Part shown: one piece after another, positions 32,807 to 42,299 of the stretch | Position numbering within the stretch: the stretch's first letter is position 1 | Layout of the letters: every line of letters starts with the position of its first letter | DNA from: CBFDBF01 sp050304615 | GTDB taxonomy: Bacteria > Pseudomonadota > Gammaproteobacteria > Chromatiales > Chromatiaceae | Reading direction: 5' to 3' | Assembly: GCA_050304615.1 (NCBI GenBank) | Contig: JBNLDW010000012.1 | Location: 186,001-250,000, forward strand | Length of the DNA: 64,000 nucleotides | Made by a program: the position numbers and the translations under genes | Notes under the pieces: model-generated | What the model was told of the DNA's origin: nothing | Seen by the model: only the letters and a program-made list of their open reading frames with translations | The model's database searches: none

Positions 32807-34189
32807 TTACCCAGCCACTACCATATCAGATGGCTCTGGCGGAAATAGTGCCGTCAGGTCAGCAATACTCTGCTCCAGTGATACCGGCACATGCGTGTCC
32901 TGACGTAAAAAATCATCTAACAACGGCATCGCATCAATGGCCGCATCAATCCGCTCATCTGTGCCCCGTTCATAGGCACCCACGCTGATCAAATCACGAT
33001 TCTGCTGATATATTGAGTATAGATGTTTAAATGCCCTTGCCATCTCTTGGTGCTCTTTTGTGGTGATATCATTCATCGCCCGGCTGATAGATGCCTCTAT
33101 ATCAATGGCCGGATAGTGACCCATATCAGCCAATTGACGGGAGAGGACAATATGCCCGTCCAGGATGGCCCTGGCGGCGTCTGCTATAGGATCGTTCTGG
33201 TCATCGCCCTCAGTAAGTACAGTATAAAAGGCGGTAATAGAGCCACCACCAGTATCACCATTACCTGCCCGCTCTACCAATTGTGGCAACTTGGCAAAGA
33301 CCGATGGCGGATAACCCTTGGTTGCGGGCGGCTCATGGATGGCTAGGGCAATCTCGCGTTGTGACTGGGCAAAGCGAGTCAGTGAGTCCATCAGCAGCAG
33401 CACCTGCAACCCCTGATCACGAAAATGTTCGGCGATACTTGTGGCCAACATCGCTCCATGCATCCGCCGTAGCGGTGGATGGTCTGCCGGGACCGCTACC
33501 ACTACTGCCCGCGCCATCCCCTCTTCACCAAGAATATTCTCTACAAACTCCTTAACCTCACGCCCACGCTCGCCTATAAGACCGACTACCGTCACATCGG
33601 CGTTGGTATAGCGGGTCATCATCCCCAGCAGCATACTCTTACCGACGCCAGATCCAGAGAATAGTCCCAGCCGCTGACCGCGACCTACGCTAAGGAGTGA
33701 ATTGATCGCCCGTACTCCTACATCCAGGGGTTCACGTATGGCTGAGCGGGCCAGTGGATTACAGGTTTCCCCTGTCAGGGGACGACAAAATTCTGTATGT
33801 ATGGGGCCTTTGGAGTCGAGTGGTCGCCCTGCCCCATCTATCACCCGCCCCAAGAGATGGTTGCCAACGTTGGCTTCACACACCCGTCCAGTCGGTACCA
33901 CTCTGGAATCCTGTTCTAGCCCACGAATATCACCGGTAGGCATAAGATAGAGACTCTCTCCAGAAAAACCTACTACCTCTGCCTCAATCCGGTTGCCACC
34001 AGTTCCAATGACATCACACTGTCCGCCAATCGCCGCACGGCAACCTATCGCTTCCAGGGTCAAACCAACCATCCTTGTTAGCTTGCCTTCCAGGGTTAGT
34101 CCGCGGCCTTCTAGCAGTCTGCTGCGACATTTAGCCAGACGCTCCAACCATATCTGGTTGCGCTCAACGGCTGGTATCCGTCGGCCCAT
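32807..34189 (-). CDS. fliI: Flagellum-specific ATPase FliI
   Basis: 460-residue ATPase that powers export of flagellar subunits. Walker A is FSGSGVGKSML, Walker B is VLLLMDSLTRFAQSQREIALA, and the family signature PPATKGYPPSVFAKLPQLVERAGNG is complete. The N-terminal 100 residues are the FliH-binding and beta-barrel part. The ATG shares its first base with the TGA stop of fliH. Flagellar cluster context is secure. Confidence 0.96.
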   Translation of the reverse strand: MGRRIPAVERNQIWLERLAKCRSRLLEGRGLTLEGKLTRMVGLTLEAIGCRAAIGGQCDVIGTGGNRIEAEVVGFSGESLYLMPTGDIRGLEQDSRVVPTGRVCEANVGNHLLGRVIDGAGRPLDSKGPIHTEFCRPLTGETCNPLARSAIREPLDVGVRAINSLLSVGRGQRLGLFSGSGVGKSMLLGMMTRYTNADVTVVGLIGERGREVKEFVENILGEEGMARAVVVAVPADHPPLRRMHGAMLATSIAEHFRDQGLQVLLLMDSLTRFAQSQREIALAIHEPPATKGYPPSVFAKLPQLVERAGNGDTGGGSITAFYTVLTEGDDQNDPIADAARAILDGHIVLSRQLADMGHYPAIDIEASISRAMNDITTKEHQEMARAFKHLYSIYQQNRDLISVGAYERGTDERIDAAIDAMPLLDDFLRQDTHVPVSLEQSIADLTALFPPEPSDMVVAG

Positions 34190-34848
34190 CAGTCGTCCTC
34201 ATCCCGGATGGCGTCCTGATTGCGTTCGCCGCCCAAAAGCTGGGTGACCAGCGTCGCCAATCTTGATTCCAGAGTGGCGTCTACCCTGGAGATATCGGTA
34301 CTCACCTTACAGCCACCTCGCTCCAATACCGGATCCTCTATAATGATCCAGCCTACCTCTTTTTCACTTATGGCGTAGATCTCACGAATCAGTGCGGCAT
34401 CATCTGGATGGAGGATCAACTGCACATTGCGCGAGGAGACTGGAAGTATGGCTAGGGCCTCACGTACCACGCCGACTATCTGTTCCGGGTCAGCCTTGAT
34501 CTCACGCCGCGCCAACTGTCGCACTGTGGCAATAATCAACTCTACAATCTCTCGCTCAACCTGGTCATCCAATTGCTTGAATGGGCTATTTAGCGTGCTC
34601 ATCAAGCCATCCAACCGCTCCACTGTCTCCTGCAGTGTACGCTTGCCATTTAGCAATGCCTCCTTGTGGCCATATTCAAATCCATTTTTCTTGCCCTCCT
34701 CAAACCCCTCATCAAATGCCTGCTTCTGTATCTGCTCTAACTGTTCAGCTGTTAGCATGGAACCGCGGCTTGCACTGTTTGCCACAGCTGGTGGAGTCCA
34801 CTGTTGGACATCACCCGGCTCACTACCGCTGATAACCTTGTTAGACAA
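34189..34848 (-). CDS. fliH: Flagellar assembly protein FliH
   Basis: 219-residue negative regulator of FliI. The Ala/Gly/Glu-rich helix with FDEGFEEGKKNGFEYGHKEA has the GxxxG-like repeats typical of FliH. The C-terminal half resembles the V/A-type ATPase E subunit stalk (REIVELIIATVRQLARREIKADPEQIVGVVREAL). The start is taken at the TTG at 34848 (MSNKVISG), which has GGAG six bases upstream and overlaps fliG by 8 bp; GTG at 34860 and ATG at 34890 are alternatives inside fliG. Confidence 0.87.
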   Translation of the reverse strand: MSNKVISGSEPGDVQQWTPPAVANSASRGSMLTAEQLEQIQKQAFDEGFEEGKKNGFEYGHKEALLNGKRTLQETVERLDGLMSTLNSPFKQLDDQVEREIVELIIATVRQLARREIKADPEQIVGVVREALAILPVSSRNVQLILHPDDAALIREIYAISEKEVGWIIIEDPVLERGGCKVSTDISRVDATLESRLATLVTQLLGGERNQDAIRDEDD

Positions 34849-35866
34849 ACTCCTCTCCACCTGCTCCGCCCAGCATGATCTCGCCGGCATCTGCCAACTT
34901 TCTCGCTACTGCAAGGATCTCTTTCTGCGCCCCCTCTACATCGCTGAGACGTGCCGGTGGTGCCGCCTCAAGATCGTCTCGTAGCATCTCGGAAGCCCGT
35001 TGTGACATGTTCTTATATATCTTCTCCTGCAGGACGTCATCTGCTCCGCGCATGGCCAACATCAACTGATCGGATGCGATATCCCGTAGCAAGGTCTGGA
35101 TACCACGATCATCTACCTCAATCAGATTCTCAAAGACAAACATATTGTCCTGAATCTCTTGCGCCAGATCCTCATCGGCAGATGCAATCTGCTCCATAAT
35201 CTGTCCCTCCACGCTCCCCTCTACCATATTTAGTATATTGGCAGCGGCCTTGATCCCACCCATAGCAGATGTTTTTACATTGGAGGCACCAGAGAACTGG
35301 GCGTCCAGGACATCGTCTAGCTCCTGCAGTGCTGACGGCTGAATGCCATCAAGAGAGGCTATACGCAATACGACATCGGTGCGCACCAACTCAGGAAATT
35401 GGGTTAATACTTCGGCCGCCTGATCTGGATCGAGGAAAGAGAGCACGATCGCGATGATTTGCGGATGCTCCAGCCGTATTATCTCGGCCACCGCCCTGGG
35501 ATCCATCCATTTTAGCTGCTCTAAACCTTTGCTGTTGCGACCCAACAGGATGCGGTCGATCACCCCACTCGCCTTCTCTGAACCCAGTGCCGAGGTCATT
35601 ACATTACGGATATAGTCATCCGAGTTCATACCCAGGGCAGTTTGGGTTCCCAGGGTATCTACAAAGGAGCGCATAACCTGCTCCATTTGTGCAGTGGAGA
35701 TGTTTTTGAGGGTGGCCATTGATACACCCAGCTCTTGCACCTCTTTCGGTCCCATATGTGACAGTATGGTGGCCGCGTCCTTTTCGCCCAAGGCAAGCAT
35801 CAGGATCGAGGCACGCTCAACCCCCTTAAGATGAGCAACCGCTTCGTCTTTATTAGTGTGAGCCAT
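34841..35866 (-). CDS. fliG: Flagellar motor switch protein FliG
   Basis: 341-residue rotor protein that joins the MS ring to FliM and the stators. The middle domain has the EHPQ motif (IRLEHPQIIAIVLSFL) and the C-terminal domain carries the torque helix with charged residues (LLRDIASDQLMLAMRGADDVLQEKIYKNMSQRA). It overlaps fliF by 14 bp at its start and fliH at its end. Confidence 0.96.
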   Translation of the reverse strand: MAHTNKDEAVAHLKGVERASILMLALGEKDAATILSHMGPKEVQELGVSMATLKNISTAQMEQVMRSFVDTLGTQTALGMNSDDYIRNVMTSALGSEKASGVIDRILLGRNSKGLEQLKWMDPRAVAEIIRLEHPQIIAIVLSFLDPDQAAEVLTQFPELVRTDVVLRIASLDGIQPSALQELDDVLDAQFSGASNVKTSAMGGIKAAANILNMVEGSVEGQIMEQIASADEDLAQEIQDNMFVFENLIEVDDRGIQTLLRDIASDQLMLAMRGADDVLQEKIYKNMSQRASEMLRDDLEAAPPARLSDVEGAQKEILAVARKLADAGEIMLGGAGGEEFV

Positions 35867-37508
35867 CTTCAGCCACCCAGCTTCTCACCACTTGCGCCAC
35901 TCGCATTGGATCTTCACTTACCAGTTGCCGCGCAGCATCCAGGGTATCTTCATATTTACCTTTTCCAGGGAGCTGGAGTGCCTCCCCACCAGCATCTGAC
36001 GCACCACCATAAGCTCCGCCACCTGGTAGCGCATTACCACCGCCTTCCATTGCTGCATATTGTACCGGTGGTGGGGCATTATTCAGCCTCTTGATAGTCG
36101 GTAGCAGCACCACAAAGACCAGTACCAATACCAGGATCACGCCGACAATCTGTTTACCCAGATCCCAGACCCACGGCTTCTCATAAATAGCCATCTCCGG
36201 CAGAGGCTCTAGTGGCACTGGAACCTGGAATGGGGCATTTATCACGCTAACGCTGTCACCGCGTAACTCATTGAAACCTACCGCCTCTTTTACCAACTTG
36301 GTAAAACGTTCAATCTCTTCCGGGGTGCGCTCTTTACGTTCAATATTGCCATCTGTGGCCGTGGTCACCATATCATCCACTACTACTGCAATTGAGAGCT
36401 TGCGCAGAACGCCAGATGAGACCTTGGTATGGCTGATGGTCTTGTCCAGTTCATAGTTTCTGGTGGCTCGCTTGCTGCTGTTTATCGGTTGTCCATTATC
36501 TGCCTGGGTACCATCCTGGCCACCCACTGCCTGTTCCGGTGCAGAGCCAGCGGCTGGAGGCTGATTACTGAGGGCACCTGGCACGCCCTGTACCGCCGAC
36601 AAGCTGCTAGACTGCTCATTGACCTGTTCACTTCTAAGGGCCGGTAGATCAGGATTAAAACGCTCTGCGGTCTGCTCGTTGATGGTGAAATCAACATCTA
36701 CTGTTACCCCGGCATGTACCTTGTCGGCCCCCAGGATCGGCTGCAGAATGCTCTCAGCCTGCTTCCGGTAGTGTTCTTCCAGCCCTTTTGTGTATTCAAA
36801 CTGGGTTGCAGTAAGTTGCATCTCACTGTTGTCCATCTGACTACTCAGCAGATTTCCTTTTTGATCGACCACGGTGACATTGCTCGGCTCAAGCTCTGGC
36901 ACCCCAGAGGCAACCAAATGGACAATAGCTGCAACCTGTCCCTTCTCCAGGACCCTTCCGGAGAACAGCTTTACCACAACTGAGGCACTGGTGTGCTTTT
37001 TGCTCCGTACAAAAGCCGACTGCTTTGGTGTGGCCAAATGCACCCTGGCACTGGCTACACTGCTAAGTGTAGCGATAGTTCTTGCTAGTTCGCCCTCCAG
37101 GGCACGATGGAAACGGGCCGCCTCTACCGCACGACTGGTGCCAAACCCGGCCTCTTGTTGCAGGATCTCAAACCCCATACTGCCACCACGCGGCAATCCC
37201 TGTCCGGCAAGCTTTAACCTTGCCTCTTGTAGCTGCTGACTCTTTACCATCACCGCACCAGTCGCTGGATCGACCTTGTGATCGATCCCGCCCTGTTGCA
37301 AAGCAGCAATCACCTCACTGGCATCCTTCTCTGTCAGGCTACTGGAGAGAACGCTGTAATTTGGTGTCCACGACCAGAACACAATGACTACACCCAAGGC
37401 CACGCTTAGGGCGATACCAACCATTACCCCTAGCTGTCGTAGCATCGGGTTTAACCCCGGCGGCGCCATTCTAGCCTGTGCCTGCGGTACGTTTTGAATC
37501 TCAGCCAT
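35853..37508 (-). CDS. fliF: Flagellar MS-ring protein FliF
   Basis: 551-residue inner-membrane ring protein. Two membrane helices: about residues 28-48 (LGVMVGIALSVALGVVIVFW) and 448-468 (QIVGVILVLVLVFVVLLPTI). Between them are the ring-building motifs (LPRGGSMGFEIL, ELARTIATLSSVASARVHLATPKQSAF). The C-terminal cytoplasmic tail binds FliG. Its gene begins 53 bp after fliE and the two are most likely cotranscribed. Confidence 0.96.
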   Translation of the reverse strand: MAEIQNVPQAQARMAPPGLNPMLRQLGVMVGIALSVALGVVIVFWSWTPNYSVLSSSLTEKDASEVIAALQQGGIDHKVDPATGAVMVKSQQLQEARLKLAGQGLPRGGSMGFEILQQEAGFGTSRAVEAARFHRALEGELARTIATLSSVASARVHLATPKQSAFVRSKKHTSASVVVKLFSGRVLEKGQVAAIVHLVASGVPELEPSNVTVVDQKGNLLSSQMDNSEMQLTATQFEYTKGLEEHYRKQAESILQPILGADKVHAGVTVDVDFTINEQTAERFNPDLPALRSEQVNEQSSSLSAVQGVPGALSNQPPAAGSAPEQAVGGQDGTQADNGQPINSSKRATRNYELDKTISHTKVSSGVLRKLSIAVVVDDMVTTATDGNIERKERTPEEIERFTKLVKEAVGFNELRGDSVSVINAPFQVPVPLEPLPEMAIYEKPWVWDLGKQIVGVILVLVLVFVVLLPTIKRLNNAPPPVQYAAMEGGGNALPGGGAYGGASDAGGEALQLPGKGKYEDTLDAARQLVSEDPMRVAQVVRSWVAEDGSH

Positions 37509-37561
37509 TAACCTCTAACCCCTATTACTATGTATGTGTTTTATTAATAATTATCAACAAG

Positions 37562-37879
37562 TTATATCGGCATATTCATAATGTCCTTATAGGCGTCAAC
37601 CAGCTTATTTCGCACCTGAACCATCTGCTCAAAGGAGAGGCTGGATTTCTGTATAGCCACCATCACCTCCGCCAGTTCTACATTGCCCTCACCCGTCTCA
37701 AAGGCCGTTTTCAGCTCTCCAGCGTGCTGCTGAGTCGCATTGACCTGATCTATGGATTCGGTCAATAGCTTGCCAAATCGTGAATCTTCAGGGGCCTCTG
37801 GCTTGAGCTGATCGCCGCCTGCCTGGGCTGCCATCACCCTCATCTGGGCCAGTACTTGATCTATATTTACGGAACTCAT
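37562..37879 (-). CDS. fliE: Flagellar hook-basal body protein FliE
   Basis: 105-residue MS-ring-rod junction protein. The family pattern is visible: F-x-x-LL-x-SI-x-x-VN at residues 30-42 and VELAEVMVAIQKSSLSFEQMVQVRNKLVDAYKDIMNMPI at the end. A GGAGGAAT RBS precedes the ATG. It is the first gene of fliEFGHIJ; a candidate sigma-54 promoter lies 44-59 bp upstream. Confidence 0.94.
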   Translation of the reverse strand: MSSVNIDQVLAQMRVMAAQAGGDQLKPEAPEDSRFGKLLTESIDQVNATQQHAGELKTAFETGEGNVELAEVMVAIQKSSLSFEQMVQVRNKLVDAYKDIMNMPI

Positions 37880-37922
37880 TATTCCTCCAGTCAGAACAAT
37901 TTTTGCCTAGTGCCGTTTACCA

Positions 37923-37938
37923 TGCAGATTACGCACCA
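37923..37938 (-). promoter_or_regulatory. Candidate sigma-54 promoter of fliEFGHIJ
   Basis: On the minus strand the sequence TGGTGCGTAATCTGCA has GG (37937-37936) and GC (37925-37924) separated by exactly ten bases, as required for -24/-12 elements. It stands about 45 bp before fliE, downstream of fleSR, which encode a sigma-54-dependent activator. The -24 element deviates from TGGCAC, so the assignment is moderate. Confidence 0.5.
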
Positions 37939-37996
37939 ACTTTTTGTACATGGACGTACTTATGCTGCGAAGTCCATGGATGGACGTGAGCAGCGC

Positions 37997-39337
37997 TCAT
38001 CGCGGAATAGCAATCCCGGCATCCCGTAGCCTGGCAATCTTGTAACGCAGGGTACGTTGGCTTATCCCTAACTGCTCAGCCACACCCTTGCGGTTGCCAT
38101 TACCCGCACGCAGTGCATCCAGGATCATCTGCTCCTCCACCGAGCGTAGATCCTCATTCAGGCGACCAGCGCTGGCCACCTCATTGTTCTCATTATGTGG
38201 TTCGCTCTCCATCTCAAAAGAGAGCTCATCCGGCCCGATCTCACTACCATTTGAAAGGATGATGGCGCGCTGAATTACATTCTCCAGTTCACGTATATTC
38301 CCCGGCCAGCCATGGCTCAGGATGCGCTGTTCAGCTACTGGCGATAACTTCGGTTCTGCGGTGCCATTGGCCCTGCACAGACGGCTAATCAAAAATTGTA
38401 CCAACGGCAGTATGTCGCGTGGGCGCTCCCGTAGTGGCTTTATAAACAATGGAAAAACATTGAGTCGGAAATAGAGGTCCTCTCTAAATCTTCCAGCAGA
38501 GACCTCTTCCCTAAGGTTACGGTTAGAAGTTGCGAGAATCCGCACATCCAGCTGGATAATCTTACGTCCACCCAGGCGTTCTACCTCTCTCTCCTGGATT
38601 ACACGCAAGAGCTTGGATTGCAGGGGCAGCGTCATCTCCGAGATCTCATCCAATAGTAGGGTACCGCCCTCAGCCTGCTCAAATTTACCTGGGGCAGAAC
38701 GATGTGCCCCGGTGTAGGCCCCCTTCTCGTACCCAAATAGCACCGCCTCCAGCATATTTTCCGGAATAGCGGCACAGTTGATGGCAACAAATGGGCCATC
38801 TGCGCGGGGTGAGTTGTTATGGATAAAACGTGCATATACCTCTTTACCGGTACCGCTCTCACCGCAAATCATCACTGTGGCTTCGCTCTGTGCCACCCGG
38901 CGCGCAAGATCCAGCAGTTCTCGAGACTGCAAATCATCTGCTATCACCTCATTGCAGGCTGTCTGGGGATAGAGCACCAACTGCTCCACTTTCTGCAACA
39001 GTGATTCGGCATCAAATGGCTTGGCCAGATAGTCCACCGCCCCGTCGCGCATAGCAGTTACCGCTTTTTTGATATCGCCGTAGGCGGTCATTAACAGTAC
39101 CGGAACTGTTGGATAGAGCGTCTTGATCCTGGCCATGAGCTCATTGCCATCCATCGGCCTCATCTGGACATCACTAACTACCATACCGATAAAGGTCTGC
39201 TGCATGATATCCAGCGCTTCCTCACCATCGGCCGCCCTCTCTACGGCGTAGCCTGCCATCTCCAGGGTATCGCATAGGGCTTCCTGTAGTGCTGGGTCAT
39301 CTTCAACAATCAAAACTGTTGCCGCCTGCTGGGTCAT
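37997..39337 (-). CDS. fleR: Sigma-54-dependent flagellar response regulator FleR
   Basis: 446 residues: receiver domain (residues about 7-118, phospho-acceptor Asp in VVSDVQMRP, Lys in YLAKPFDAE), AAA+ domain with Walker A GESGTGKE, the sigma-54 contact loop GAYTGA and Walker B GGTLLLDEI, and a C-terminal Fis-type helix-turn-helix (RKGVAEQLGISQRTLRYKIARL). It activates class III flagellar genes with sigma-54. Its start overlaps the end of fleS (ATGA), so the pair is translated together. Confidence 0.94.
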   Translation of the reverse strand: MTQQAATVLIVEDDPALQEALCDTLEMAGYAVERAADGEEALDIMQQTFIGMVVSDVQMRPMDGNELMARIKTLYPTVPVLLMTAYGDIKKAVTAMRDGAVDYLAKPFDAESLLQKVEQLVLYPQTACNEVIADDLQSRELLDLARRVAQSEATVMICGESGTGKEVYARFIHNNSPRADGPFVAINCAAIPENMLEAVLFGYEKGAYTGAHRSAPGKFEQAEGGTLLLDEISEMTLPLQSKLLRVIQEREVERLGGRKIIQLDVRILATSNRNLREEVSAGRFREDLYFRLNVFPLFIKPLRERPRDILPLVQFLISRLCRANGTAEPKLSPVAEQRILSHGWPGNIRELENVIQRAIILSNGSEIGPDELSFEMESEPHNENNEVASAGRLNEDLRSVEEQMILDALRAGNGNRKGVAEQLGISQRTLRYKIARLRDAGIAIPR

Positions 39338-40557
39338 GCCGATCTCCTACTACTGTTAATGGTTATGTCTGGCTCTGCTGTCTGTGTCTCATCCTGGATA
39401 GACGCCATCGGCAGATCGATCTGAAAACAGGTACCATGGTCTGGCCGAGACAGCAGCTTGATCCGACCGTTATGTCCAAGGATGACGGACTGCACAACAG
39501 CCAGCCCCAGACCGGTACCTTCACTACTGGTGGTGAAAAATGGGTCAAATATTTTGCCGCGTATATCTTTCGGAATACCGCTGCCATCATCACTTACCTG
39601 CAACCGCAACCAGTTCTCGGATGTAAGTTCCAGACTGATTTTGAGGGTAATCTCATCCCCTCCATGTTGTAGTGCATTGTTGGCCAAGTTCATTATTGCG
39701 CCTAGAAGGGCATCGTGGTTGCCGCTTATAGAGCAGTCGCCTGTAGTATTGTCACTGAGTTCGTAGTGGGCATTGCCGTGTTGCAGAATTGGTTCCAGCA
39801 TCTGTGCCAGCTCTTGCAGCATCGCACTGATTGCCACAGGTTCCGGTGAATATTGGCCACCACGGGCAAAGGCCAACATGTCGTTTATCTGCCGCTCCAT
39901 CAACATTAAACGGGCACGTGTACGTTGGGCAAAACGATAGCGTTTGGTTGCTGAGAGGTCAGTAGAGGAGAGGTGTGATGTATACAGCAGTGCAGATGAA
40001 AGTGGGGTACGTATCTGATGGGCAAGCTGTGCGGCCATCTCCCCCATAGCGCTTAGACGCTGCCTCCGATCCAGACGTTCCTGTAGCTCTCTGGTCTCGG
40101 TCACATCCAGCAACAACAGGATTCTGCCAGGTTCTGGATGCAACCAACGCTCTGTCAGGGTTACCCTAATGCCTGAGCGTAGCTGCTGCTCTTCTCCACT
40201 CTGCCCAGGGATAAAGTGTTGTCGATAGATCTCGTCCCAAGCCTCACCCTGGGCAAGTGTCCCGAATAGTTCATGTGCTGTGGGGTTAGACTGGAGGATA
40301 CAGTCACTACCATCAAGTACCACCACGGCGGCTGGAAGTGCATCAAGTAATTGACTAAGGCGATTGGCAAGACGCTCCTTCTCTGCCAACTGTTGGATAC
40401 GCTCATCACGTGCTGCAGCCAACTCACTGCTGAGCTGCTGTACCCTTTCCTGTAGTTGCTGGTACGAATCGACCAGCTGGCCGGACATCTGGTTGAATAC
40501 CTGAAAGGCATCTTCCAGCTGTTTTCTCTCTACCGGGTTTTTACCTGGCATCTGCAT
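39334..40557 (-). CDS. fleS: Flagellar sensor histidine kinase FleS
   Basis: 407-residue cytosolic histidine kinase: an N-terminal coiled coil (QLVDSYQQLQERVQQLSSELAAARDE), a PAS domain (residues about 70-150, LDALPAAVVVLDGSDCILQSNPTAHELFG), HisKA with the phospho-His in QLAHQIRTPLSSALLY, and an ATPase domain with N box (LANNALQHGG), DDGSGIP and GTGLGLAVV. No membrane segment is seen. It partners FleR. Confidence 0.93.
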   Translation of the reverse strand: MQMPGKNPVERKQLEDAFQVFNQMSGQLVDSYQQLQERVQQLSSELAAARDERIQQLAEKERLANRLSQLLDALPAAVVVLDGSDCILQSNPTAHELFGTLAQGEAWDEIYRQHFIPGQSGEEQQLRSGIRVTLTERWLHPEPGRILLLLDVTETRELQERLDRRQRLSAMGEMAAQLAHQIRTPLSSALLYTSHLSSTDLSATKRYRFAQRTRARLMLMERQINDMLAFARGGQYSPEPVAISAMLQELAQMLEPILQHGNAHYELSDNTTGDCSISGNHDALLGAIMNLANNALQHGGDEITLKISLELTSENWLRLQVSDDGSGIPKDIRGKIFDPFFTTSSEGTGLGLAVVQSVILGHNGRIKLLSRPDHGTCFQIDLPMASIQDETQTAEPDITINSSRRSA

Positions 40558-40610
40558 ATCTGGCTGCTACTCTGGCTAGCGTTCCTAATAGAACATTCAG
40601 TCAGAAGAGA

Positions 40611-40624
40611 GCAAGAACTATGCC
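40611..40624 (-). promoter_or_regulatory. Candidate sigma-54 promoter of fleSR
   Basis: Read on the minus strand, GGCATAGTTCTTGC has GG and GC ten bases apart, with TTGC as a good -12 element and GGCAT close to the -24 consensus. It lies about 53 bp before the fleS start and 70 bp after the fleQ stop. FleQ-dependent activation of fleSR is known in Pseudomonas and fits this arrangement. Confidence 0.6.
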
Positions 40625-40691
40625 TGATAAAACTATTCTTATGATATCAATATGTTAGGAGAGAAGATATTTTAACGCGTCAAATTACTGT

Positions 40692-42155
40692 CTACTCGTT
40701 AATCCGTTGCAGACCATACTTCCTCAATTTTTCGACCAGTGTAGTACGCTGCATGTGTAGCCTTTTTGCCGCATGGGCTACTACTCCTCCAGACTCATCC
40801 AGTGCCTGGCGAATTAAATTCCTCTCCACCTCCCCAAGATGGGTCTTAAGGTCCAAACCCTCCTGCGGCAAACGGGGTGACATTTCTACCACGTCAGCGA
40901 AGGTCGTTGCGCCGACAAGTGGCTCTGCACCCTCTGGTGGTAGTTCAACTCCAGCACGAAACTTCTCAGGCAAATCCCGCACATCTACCACTCCGTATGG
41001 ATAGAGGATGGCAAGACGCTCTATCAGATTTGCCAGCTCCCTGACATTACCAGGCCAAGAGTACTGACCAAGGGTATAAACCGTTGCTGGAGTGAGCCGC
41101 ACTGAACCCCTCTTCTCTTTCTCCATCCGTGCAATCAGATCGGTAATCAGTACCGGAAGATCATCCATCCGATTCCGCAACGGTGGTACCTTGATGGGGA
41201 ACACATTCAGGCGGTAATACAAATCCTCACGAAACTTGTCCTGTCTGATCGACTCCTCCAGATCACGGTGGGTCGCAGCGATGATGCGTACATTACACTG
41301 GATGGTTTTATTGCTGCCCACCCGCTCAAAGCTGCGCTCCTGTAGCACCCGCAACAGCTTAACCTGCATCGGCAGGCTCATATCGCCTATCTCATCTAGA
41401 AACAGGGTGCCACCATCAGCCAGCTCAAACCGGCCCTGGCGTGCATTGATGGCGCCGGTAAAGGACCCCTTCTCATGACCAAACAGCTCGCTCTCCAGCA
41501 AATCAGCAGGGATTGCACCGCAGTTTACCGGGACAAAGGGCTTACCACGCCGCTCTGATTGATAGTGCAGCTTACGTGCAACTACCTCTTTACCGGTTCC
41601 AGACTCTCCCAGTATCAGCACCGTGGCTTCGGTATCTGCCACCTGAGATATCATATGATTTACCTGCTGAGTGGCCCTACTATTACCAGATAGGCTACGA
41701 AACAGCTCCAGCTTTCTCTTACTGCTATCGTTTGCTGTTGCTGCATTCTCCATGTATAGCTGTGCCTTGTGTAGCAGGGTCTGTAGTACTTCATGGCGGC
41801 AAGGTAGAGTCATGGTACCGAGAACTGAAGAGCTGGCAGTGGCCTCCTTCTTGCCGCTTTCTGCATCCAATAATTCGAAGAGTGGAATCCTGCATTCCAA
41901 TCTATCCACCATTTCTATGGCTGTCTGGATATCTTCGGCCGTTAGATTCGGCCCAAAAAAGATTGCTGTCAGCTCATCCATCTGCTGTTGTAGCGCCTGC
42001 TCCAGACCATCCACTCCAGATAGGTGTTGCAGCTTGTGATCAACAAATTCCAGGATATTCTTGAAATAGCGACCCCGCTCCTTATCCGCATCAAGTAGCA
42101 GAATAGTACTGCGGGTTATTAAATCGGTGTCATCTGCGATTTTTGCCATTGCCAT
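40692..42155 (-). CDS. fleQ: Flagellar master regulator FleQ (FlrA type)
   Basis: 487-residue sigma-54-dependent enhancer-binding protein at the top of the flagellar cascade. The N-terminal receiver-like domain (residues 15-120) lacks the phosphorylatable Asp, as in FleQ. AAA+ motifs are GESGTGKE (Walker A), GSFTGA (sigma-54 contact) and GGTLFLDEIGDM (Walker B); the C-terminal Fis-type HTH has AAKRLHMQRTTLVEKLRKYGL. In Pseudomonas FleQ binds c-di-GMP at the AAA+ domain; that property is inferred here. Upstream, on the minus strand, TTGACA and TTAACT 17 bases apart are a weak sigma-70-like pair. Confidence 0.93.
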   Translation of the reverse strand: MAMAKIADDTDLITRSTILLLDADKERGRYFKNILEFVDHKLQHLSGVDGLEQALQQQMDELTAIFFGPNLTAEDIQTAIEMVDRLECRIPLFELLDAESGKKEATASSSVLGTMTLPCRHEVLQTLLHKAQLYMENAATANDSSKRKLELFRSLSGNSRATQQVNHMISQVADTEATVLILGESGTGKEVVARKLHYQSERRGKPFVPVNCGAIPADLLESELFGHEKGSFTGAINARQGRFELADGGTLFLDEIGDMSLPMQVKLLRVLQERSFERVGSNKTIQCNVRIIAATHRDLEESIRQDKFREDLYYRLNVFPIKVPPLRNRMDDLPVLITDLIARMEKEKRGSVRLTPATVYTLGQYSWPGNVRELANLIERLAILYPYGVVDVRDLPEKFRAGVELPPEGAEPLVGATTFADVVEMSPRLPQEGLDLKTHLGEVERNLIRQALDESGGVVAHAAKRLHMQRTTLVEKLRKYGLQRINE

Positions 42156-42299
42156 TGCAACCCTTCAACCCCCACAAAATAGTCATTTAAAGCATAGTCG
42201 GAGATAAGTTAAACACCATGGCGGCATAATGTCAAAAATATGTCGCAGTTATAATATTTGACGCAAACCGCTTGAAATGTTGGGTTTTTGCAGTTCTGG

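Noticed and set aside
34860..34890. Earlier GTG/ATG starts for fliH
   Set aside because: They lie deeper inside fliG and have poorly spaced ribosome binding sites compared with the TTG at 34848.
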